Source of the DNA: Spodoptera frugiperda | Taxonomy: Eukaryota > Arthropoda > Insecta > Lepidoptera > Noctuidae | Length of the DNA stretch: 64,000 nt | Assembly: GCF_023101765.2 (NCBI RefSeq) | Contig: NC_064222.1 | Coordinates: 10,763,895 to 10,827,894, forward strand | Direction of reading: 5' to 3' | Shown: piece by piece, positions 56,971 to 64,000 of the stretch | How positions within the stretch are numbered: the stretch's first letter is position 1 | Layout of the letters: each line of letters starts with the position of its first letter | Position numbers and translations under genes: made by a program | The notes under the pieces: generated by a model | What the model was told of the DNA's origin: nothing | The model's input: only the letters and a program-made list of their open reading frames with translations | Database searches by the model: none

Positions 56971-57738
56971 TTTTCCCATAAAAAATATATGATAGTTTTC
57001 ATGAATCACATAACCCTTAGTATATATTATACTTAGCGGAACGTAGATCTACACGAGATATAAGGTATTTTTATTATGTCTCATACAGTATGGAGATCAC
57101 TCTTATAACTTAAGTGGAAGTCATAAAAGAAAAACAAGTACTTAGTGCTCTTCCAAAAAAGCATGATACAAAAAAATAATATTTCAACGAAAACCAAAAA
57201 AAAAAAAAATTCTAACAAAATAAATGAAACAAATACGAGCTGTTAATGACGAGGACATACAGACATAAAAACACACAATCACATGAAACAGATTGTTTAT
57301 TTATACTCATAGTTTGTTAACAAATACTTCACGTTCACTTTTTCTTCTACAATTATAGACCCCACTAGGTAGACAAATTACAACATCATCCATTTCTTCA
57401 CGCAAAATACCCTTCCCGATTTCCAATTAAAATTCCAACCACTCCAACCATAAATGTACAAAGGAAATTGAACTCATCTCATTCGTCTTAAGTTTTAATT
57501 TTCTCTGTCCAAACAGCTGTTTTAATTTCAGCGGGGTTTCCTTTGAATCGTGTTGGACACTGACCACATACCAGATGAAATTATCATTTATAGACTAATC
57601 GGAATTTCCAATTATTTGGTTCCGAATTTCCACGTTTTGAGAGGAATGAGTGAGATGCAGTAACAAATAGACCTATGAAATAGAAATCTATGCATACAAT
57701 ATATAGTAATAAACACTAAGTATACGAGTATAGACTGC
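56971..57738. other. Non-genic stretch
   Basis: AT-rich with an A14 run near 57196. No gene was seen. Confidence 0.4.
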
Positions 57739-57759
57739 AAGTAAAGTTGATGTGGCGAC

Positions 57760-57840
57760 ACATGACAAATGACAGATGTCATGTCATGATGCAATGACAA
57801 ATGACAGATGTCATGACACGATTCAATGACATATGACACA
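57760..57840. repeat. Short tandem duplication, ~36-bp unit
   Basis: ATGACAAATGACAGATGTCA recurs (57763-57782 and about 57793-57812) and a shortened third unit follows. The unit itself holds inverted TGACA/TGTCA words. Confidence 0.75.
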
Positions 57841-57908
57841 TTTCTGTGCTGGGAAGGATTAGAGATCGCAGCTGACAACGTCACAGTGGGCTTAGTACGA
57901 GTCGTCAG

Positions 57909-58057
57909 AGGGATTAGTACGAGTTTGCTTTACGTTGAACGAAAACGAAACGGGAGCGCGTACGGTGCTCTGATTGGTTGGTTCATTCGCGCCGGCCAAT
58001 CAGAGCGCTGCACTCTCGTTTCGTTTTTGTTCAACGAAAAACAAACTCGTACTAAGG
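57909..58057 (+). mobile_element. Palindromic TA MITE, copy 1
   Basis: Its two arms are inverted almost along their whole length: ATTAGTACGAGTTTGCTTTA...GAGCGC and GCGCTGCACTCTCG...CAAACTCGTACTAAGG. The loop is a short GGTTCATTCGCGCC. A partial extra terminus, CTTAGTACGA, precedes it at 57891. Confidence 0.75.
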
Positions 58058-58370
58058 ATACAAACTGCTGAATCTCAGTCTTTGTCACCCATTTAGTTCC
58101 TTGGAACAACTTCGTGAATAGCAACGATGATAAAACAATATTCTAACAATATTCTATACGGCTCTAGTAACTAAACACATACATATAATCCTCACCCGAC
58201 GCCTCACGTACCTCACAACCCTGTAGCCTCGAAGTTAATCACAACACAACAGAGTAACTTGGAAACATAATTATCATAATTAAGTAAACGAACTGTGTAC
58301 AACATACAAATGAAAACATCTTCCAGTACGAGCTTCTAGCGTTACTTTGGAAACTCCCTTTATATCTGTA

Positions 58371-58512
58371 GCCTTAGTACGAGTTTGCTTGACGTTGGAA
58401 GTAATCGAAACGAGAGCGCGTTCGGCGCTCTGATTGGTTGGTTTATGCGAGCCGGCCAATCGGAGCGCCGAACGCGTTCTCGTTTTGATGTAAAGTAGAC
58501 TCATACTAAGGG
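58371..58512 (+). mobile_element. Palindromic TA MITE, copy 2
   Basis: The termini CCTTAGTACGAG and CTCATACTAAGG are flanked by TA (58369-58370 and 58513-58514), a duplication typical of Tc1/mariner-class transposons. The arms contain GAGCGCGTTCGGCGCTCTG and its complement. Confidence 0.8.
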
Positions 58513-58724
58513 TACTTACTGTATAGGTTGCTCTAAAATTTGTTAGCTCTAACTAAAACAAGTACAAAAAAGAAAATCTAAGTTTGACTATTGAGAGTTC
58601 TGACAATGCTTGCTGAGAATTTTGTCTTGTGTGAACAATGGATCTCGTTTTCAGGTTCGATTCAGTCGAGTCGTATAAGTAATAACGAGAATTTTATGAT
58701 CTTTAGGAACCTCTCAGTAATAGC

Positions 58725-58800
58725 ACTGAGTCTATTATCTTGCCCGGTGTGTAATAATAGGCTTGCTCCTTATTACATGGGCCTCCTAACATTACTATGA
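58725..58800 (+). mobile_element. SINE family 2 scrap
   Basis: GCACTGAGTCTATTATCTTG and CTCCTTATTACATGGGCCTC match the middle of the SINE body. Confidence 0.5.
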
Positions 58801-59295
58801 AAATTTAGTGCTACAAACTTTATGTGGTTTATCAAACTATTTTTAATCGATTTTCAACTTTATCGCTCCATTGTAATACAGTCATAAATCCATTGCATTA
58901 TCTACTATTCTATTATACTCTCACGTACTCAGATTCTCCTTTCCAGAGGTATGTTGGAAGCTAGCCAATATAATTAATTCTATTCAGTATTCAGTTGGAA
59001 TTAAAAAAACAAGTGAATTTTCCGCGACACAAACCCTCGATAAAAAAGATTAAGGTTGTTTTTCCACCAGAGATGTGCTATGCTACGTTGCTATGGATGC
59101 GTTTGGCTTCCACCAATTATATTCATTGGCACACATAGCTTAGCACTAGTGTAAATGCTAAGCTATGTTTTTTTAAGTATATGGAAAGATCCATGCTATT
59201 AATGACTTCTCTACTATCGATAAATCGCAGACTCGAGCTGTGTATCTTCCTCGCACACTTACATATCATAATATCAGTGAAAACGGTCACATAGT

Positions 59296-60586
59296 GACCG
59301 ACAATACGGCTTTCGCCGAAACCGGTCAACTGGAGATCTTCTAGCGTATGCCACCTACATCTGGAGTGAGGCCATTGAGAGGCACGGGGAGGCGCTTGCC
59401 GTTTCCCTCGACATCTCGAAGGCTTTTGATAGGGTCTGGCATCATAGCCTTGTTGGTAAGCTTCCTCCTTCGGCCTGCCTGCTGGTCTGTGTGCTTGGAT
59501 AGCAGACTTCCTGAGCGACCGATCCATCCAAGTGGTCATCAATGGCTGCTCGTCCGATGAAATGGCTATCAATGCCGGAGTTCCTCAGGGGTCAGTGCTC
59601 TCGGCTACATTGTTCTTGTTGCACATAAATGATCTGCTTAAGCCCGGTACCTTTGGGTATGCAGACGACAGTACTGTTGCTGAGAGATACACGTCCAGCG
59701 CACGAGCTAGTGGGTCACAAATCCAGTCTCTTCGAGAGGCTATGGTGGGACGCTTGAACTCTTCCTTGGAGGCGGTATCCGCATGGGGCAATGCCAATTT
59801 GGTTGAGTTCAATGCTGCTAAGACCCAGGCGTGTCTATTTTCCGCTAAAAGGAGCCAATTCAGCCCTGCTCCTACTTTCCGAGGTGCAGCCGTGCCAATA
59901 ACCGACTGTCTGGATATTCTTGGTGTTACGCTAACGTCTACCCTCAACTTTGGGCCATTCATTGAAGCAAAAGCCCATCTTGCTGCAAAAACTGGGAATC
60001 CTCGCAAAGGTCAGACAATACTTCACGCAGGAACAGCTGCTCAAACTTTATCAGGCGCAAGTTCGATCATGCATGGAGTATTGCTCTCATCTTTGGGACG
60101 GATCAGCCCGATACCAGCTTGATGCACTCGAGGCAATCGAGAGACGAGCCAAGAGGATCATTGGCAATGACGCACTTGTCGAGTCGAAACTCCAAAGTCT
60201 AGAGCACCGACGCCGAGTGGCTAGCCTGTCGGTTTTCTATCGGCTGCATTTCGGGGAGTGTGCGTCGGAATTGCACAATTTAATTCCGCCTAGCCCGTTC
60301 CATCATCGGACAACCAGACGTACAGCAACGCGTCATCGTTACATGGTGGATATCCCATCTATACGCACAAAACGTTTTGGGAGTACATTCATTATACGTA
60401 CAGCTAAGGAATGGAATTCCCTGCCGGAGTCTGTGTTTCCCGAGAGCTACAACCCTGGAATATTTAAATCAAGAGTGAATAGGTTCCTTCTAGGTAAGCG
60501 CGCTCCATCGTCGACCGCATCGTCGCTTCCCATCAGGTGAGATAGTGGTCAAGCGTGAACCTATAGTTAATAAAAAAAAAAAAAAA
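59296..60586 (+). mobile_element. LINE family 4, 5'-truncated (Jockey/I-group)
   Basis: The element carries about two thirds of an RT domain plus the C-terminal region, a short 3'UTR with CATCAGGTGAGATAGTGGTC and an A-tract (60572-60586). Only a short ambiguous ATAG duplication flanks it. The clade was not resolved from motifs. Confidence 0.85.
59343..60540 (+). pseudogene. LINE reverse transcriptase fragment with frameshifts
   Basis: The first segment reads ALAVSLDISKAFDRVWHHS and breaks near 59460-59485. The second (about 59485-59990) has AINAGVPQGSVL and the catalytic box YADDST near 59657-59676. A further frameshift in an A-run near 59987-59992 moves to the third segment (to 60540). That segment includes MEYCSHLWDGSARYQLDALE and the conserved AKEWNSLPESVFP tail. 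The copy lacks endonuclease and the RT N-terminus and is inactive. Confidence 0.85.
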
Positions 60587-60659
60587 TAGTTTCACAGCAT
60601 AGCTATTACATCTTTGTAGCATAGCTACATAGCACATCTGTGGTGGAAAAGCGCCCTAA

Positions 60660-61428
60660 ACCTGTACATTCCTTTTTATTTCTTTTAACTTTTATCTTTT
60701 GAATTAACATTTCTTTTCTTTGGAGGAAATAAATGAGGATGAGGAAAGAAATGGTTGACTTTGTAGTTGGAGTATTTATTTATTGGTTGGGAGTTTAATG
60801 AAGGTAAAAGATTGATCTACAATTATTACATTTCACAAAAAATAATGATATTACTACGCCGCTGCCGATTTCACGACAATTTCATAGATCCGGTAATTTC
60901 ATAGATTGTTTTAATGTAATTCGTTGCCCATAAATTCTTGTTTTGGGTCCGTATATGAATTTCTATATACATCCATAACACAGAAGAAAATTGTGTAGAG
61001 CTATGTAACCATTTTTTTCTATGTCCATTAAATCAACAAGGCTGATCAGTGTTTTAACAAAAACCCCGGCCTTTAGTATTCAAAAATCATACTTTATGAA
61101 GATTACACTCGTTGGGTATTCACAGGTAAAGTAAAAGGTTTCCCGAAGTAAAAGTACGACGGACCACAAAATATTTCAAGGTTGAGCTCTTTGTAAAGCA
61201 GTTTACTTATAGAGGTGTATCCACCCGCATTTTTACCCCTAAACAACTTTCTTGTAAGATGCCTTTATATAAATATTCAGCCTAAAAAATCTGAAATGTA
61301 CCTAAAGAATTTTAAAACACAATGTGCCTACGATATTTGAATAGTCCTCCCGCGAATTTGGAGTGAGCATTCAATTACTTAGTACTTGCTTTATTTGTTT
61401 AATATTTTTTACCATATCGCATACTATA
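60660..61428. other. Non-genic stretch
   Basis: AT-rich, with no recognised feature. Confidence 0.4.
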
Positions 61429-61581
61429 CCCTTATTATGAGTTTGCTTTACGTCTAGAATAATCGAAACGAGAGCGTGTTCGGCGCTCTGATTGGCCGGC
61501 TCGAATAAACAAACCAATCAAAGCGCAGAACGCGCTCTCGGTTCGATTACTTTTAAACGTAATTCAAACTCATACTAAGCG
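61429..61581 (+). mobile_element. Palindromic TA MITE, copy 3
   Basis: It begins CCCTTATTATGAGTTTGC after TA (61427-61428) and ends CATACTAAGCG before TA (61582-61583). The arms contain GAGCGTGTTCGGCGCTCTG and its complement. Confidence 0.78.
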
Positions 61582-61583
61582 TA

Positions 61584-62625
61584 GGGTAGACTGGGTACGG
61601 TTGAAACAAAGGACGGTTGAAACAAAACGAATATCTCGCAAACCGTTGGCGGGGCAGCTAGGGGTCCAAGGAGAGAACGAAGCGGACGATAGGTCTAAAC
61701 ACGAATCTTAGTGTTGCGTCACTCTCCGCGCGCTTTGGCTGTTTCTAGGGGACCCTATTGTGTTTTGATAACCAAAAGTAAGTATTTTTGCTTGGAGATT
61801 TTTCCAATTATTGTCGTTTTTATTCAAGTGACAGCATTGAGGGTGCGTTGTTGTTTGAAATGAAGCTCGCGGAATATGACATTGTGACTAGTTTTTGTGT
61901 ATCATTATTGTTACAATGACTAATAACTGAATTTTACCTAAAGTAGGAGTTGGGGACGGTTGAAACATTTTTTTTGGGTACGGTTGAAACAGTGTACTTA
62001 TTATTTTTTTCTTGTTTTTACACCAAATGACGTGTAAAGAGTGATCTGATTCATCTTTAAATTTGGCTTATTATCCTTATTGGGCTAATGAAAGCCAAAA
62101 ATTGTTTTCTTTCAAACTTTTTTTTAAATATTATTGTTTAGTTTGCTATGTTTAAAAAACAAACAGTTGATTTTGGTTTAATTTACGTAAATTTTATATC
62201 AATGTTAAGTAATTTGTAGTTACTTAGTTTTTTGATGATTGATAATATATATTTTAAATAGTGTGCTTTAAAACATTAAAGGCTGATTAAAAATATCGTT
62301 TCAAGTATATAAATATTGAAGACTGATTACTAATGTCAAAGAGTTACTTAATTATTCTTAGATTTAAAATAAACAATTAATAAAACGTGTTGTAATATTA
62401 TATTTTGTATTATTTGCATGTGTTTCAACTGACCCCATTCACTACCGATTATTTTTTAATTTGATCTACTTTTAAAAATAACACACCTGGGACTAAAAAC
62501 ATATTGCCTATTAGTAAACAGAAACATGCTCTTTTATTTAACACATCTTCTTCATCGCTCGGGTTATAAAAAGCAGAGTTATGGACGTTATAAGTGAAAC
62601 TGTTTCAACCGTACCCAGTCTACCC
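61584..62625. mobile_element. 1.04-kb TIR element with repeated ACGGTTGAAACA
   Basis: Perfect inverted termini of about 25 bp start GGGTAGACTGGGTACGGTTG at the left and form its complement at the right (62601-62625). Both ends are flanked by TA (61582-61583 and 62626-62627). The interior has further copies of ACGGTTGAAACA at about 61612, 61957 and 61980, and a related inverted copy at 62423. There is no transposase frame. It is a non-autonomous TA-specific DNA transposon whose family I do not recognise. Confidence 0.85.
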
Positions 62626-62779
62626 TACTGGTGTCCACTTTTCTAGTCCTTATTTACTGTATGTTTTTTTAAGTCAAGTGCAATTTTTGAGTTAAATAAA
62701 GTTTTCTTGAGATTTTCCATCGATACTTTTAGTAATAACACCAAAAGAATTTTGCCTGGCGAATGTATACATGCCTGTA

Positions 62780-62908
62780 CGCTTGGTATGAGTTTGCTTT
62801 ACGAATAAAGTAATCAAAACGAGAACGCAGTCGGCGCTCTGATTGGGCAGCTCGAAAAAACCAACTAATCAGAGCGCCGAACGCGCTCTCGTTTCGAGCC
62901 GGCCAATA
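62780..62908 (+). mobile_element. Palindromic TA MITE, copy 4 (right arm truncated)
   Basis: After TA (62778-62779) it starts CGCTTGGTATGAGTTTGC. The right arm breaks off within CTCTCGTTTCGAGCCGGCC, so the outer terminus is missing. Confidence 0.7.
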
Positions 62909-63395
62909 ATAGTATCATGATTGAATAACTGAAAAGCGAATGTTACCAATTTAATATGTGCACTTCTACCTACCTTTTTATGAAAAAAGTATGACATAAG
63001 ACTATAGAAAAATCTAGAAGCTTAATTTTGAAACTAGTACTTAAATATGTAGTTAGTATGCTACACATTGTCAAGTTAAAACCTTTTTAAAACCCGAAGT
63101 AAAGCGCTCGTTATGTTAAAGTAGCAACTTAGCTTTACTTAGCTGCTTCAAATAAAGTTAAGTAAGTATTTATGTACCCTACTTATGTCAGCACATCCAC
63201 TTTATGTGACTTTGTGCACACTTTGATTCAAAGAATTCATTTTTATTTTGTGTGCAAATTGTAAAATGAGGTGTGTTTATGCCTTCTATGTGTATATTTT
63301 TTAAATTACTAACGTGACACATACTAAATTAACTAAAAATAACGGGTTACCCACGTAAATAGAGAAATGAGGAAACCTCATACAGCATTATACTG
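62909..63395. other. Non-genic AT-rich DNA
   Basis: No coding region or repeat was recognised. Confidence 0.4.
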
Positions 63396-63534
63396 TTTTT
63401 TTTAAAAAAAGAAAATCATCCAAATGACTTAGGTGATGCGAGTGGGAATATTAGACTTTTACCGACTAGAAACCACCCTGCTTTTACTCCTGTTTTTCTA
63501 ACCGGAGCCCCGGTAACCCACTTGGTAGTCCGGG
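63396..63534 (-). mobile_element. R1-type LINE tail, diverged
   Basis: On minus it runs from near GGACTACCAAGTGGGTTACC to a degenerate tail (T8A7 on plus). It is the most diverged copy of the family here. Confidence 0.72.
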
Positions 63535-64000
63535 GTTTCCAGTATATCCGGAATGGGATATTATAAGCCTTGATGTAAAAATAACATTAATGATACAACA
63601 TTTCTTAACATCAAAATATTTTCTTCATGAAAATTATAATCCGATGAAAAGTTTTCAGTGAAGCGTCAAAGTTTCAGTTTTAGTTATTATTTTGGTATAA
63701 ATATTATATAAGACATAATAATTTTTGACTGATAGCTCCATGGATCCAATTATATTATTATCGCGTGTACAAAATACTGGGTTCGATTTTTGTAAGCAAT
63801 TATTGTAATTATTTAGTTATTATTAGTAAGCTGTGGGCGTAGATCGTGTCTGAATCTGTCTGGTAATACTGACATAACAATTATGATTAAGCAATTAATG
63901 TTATTATTATCTATTTTTGTACATTTTGCCATCTAATTATACCATCTAGTGTATTAGATATATTTTGTACCTGGTTTCATCGATGTAGAATATCTTACCT
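63535..64000. other. Non-genic AT-rich DNA at the window end
   Basis: No feature was recognised. Confidence 0.4.

Larger units (their letters stand above)
59050..60659 (+). mobile_element. MITE family A, split by a LINE
   Basis: The left part (59050-59295) starts at TTAA with TTTTTCCACCAGAGATGTGC. The right part (60587-60659) ends GTGGTGGAAAAGCGCCCTAA, the inverted terminus. The joint CACATAG|TTTCACAGC agrees with other copies of the family, so a LINE was inserted into a complete MITE. Confidence 0.8.

Overview
This is a nuclear genomic window from a moth (Lepidoptera, probably a noctuoid). The evidence is a complete single-exon prophenoloxidase subunit-2 type gene of insect sequence, an AT-rich background, and dense SINEs, MITEs and non-LTR retrotransposons of the kinds seen in moth genomes. 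No bacterial operons, CRISPR array, rRNA or genuine tRNA genes were seen. The species cannot be fixed from sequence alone.

Layout. 0-10 kb: repeat-rich DNA holding tRNA-derived SINEs, a TTAA-bounded MITE (770-1097), a 5'-truncated R1-clade LINE copy with a target-site duplication (1959-2756), a second truncated LINE with a 13-bp duplication (7068-7692), and several short copies of the R1-clade LINE tail. 11.0-11.3 kb: a GC-rich patch with a perfect RFX X-box palindrome, 218 bp upstream of an 11-codon ATG-to-GTGAGT candidate first exon. This is the only other hint of a host gene. 11.5-15.1 kb: a degenerate CR1/Jockey-group LINE. 15.9-18.4 kb: the PPO2-type gene with TATA box, uninterrupted 693-codon reading frame and poly(A) signals. 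18.4-43 kb: intergenic or intronic DNA dominated by SINEs, RTE-like fragments, small foldback elements and one local segmental duplication (37.57-38.95 kb). 43.56-44.93 kb: an internally deleted piggyBac-like element that still encodes a 348-aa protein. 46.8-51.2 kb: a nearly complete R1-clade LINE flanked by a 14-15 bp duplication. 51-64 kb: more repeats, including a LINE nested in a MITE (59.05-60.66 kb), a cluster of palindromic TA-flanked MITEs (57.9-62.9 kb) and a 1.04-kb terminal-inverted-repeat element (61,584-62,625).

The host content is thus one immune/melanization gene, possibly lying downstream of the first exon of another gene. The rest is a layered record of transposition. Reading the layers against each other gives target-site duplications, empty sites and relative ages. 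The most informative signals are the shared junction rule of the R1-type insertions, the roughly 190-bp LINE-tail modules with a common 5' edge, the intronless PPO2, and the X-box plus mini-exon.
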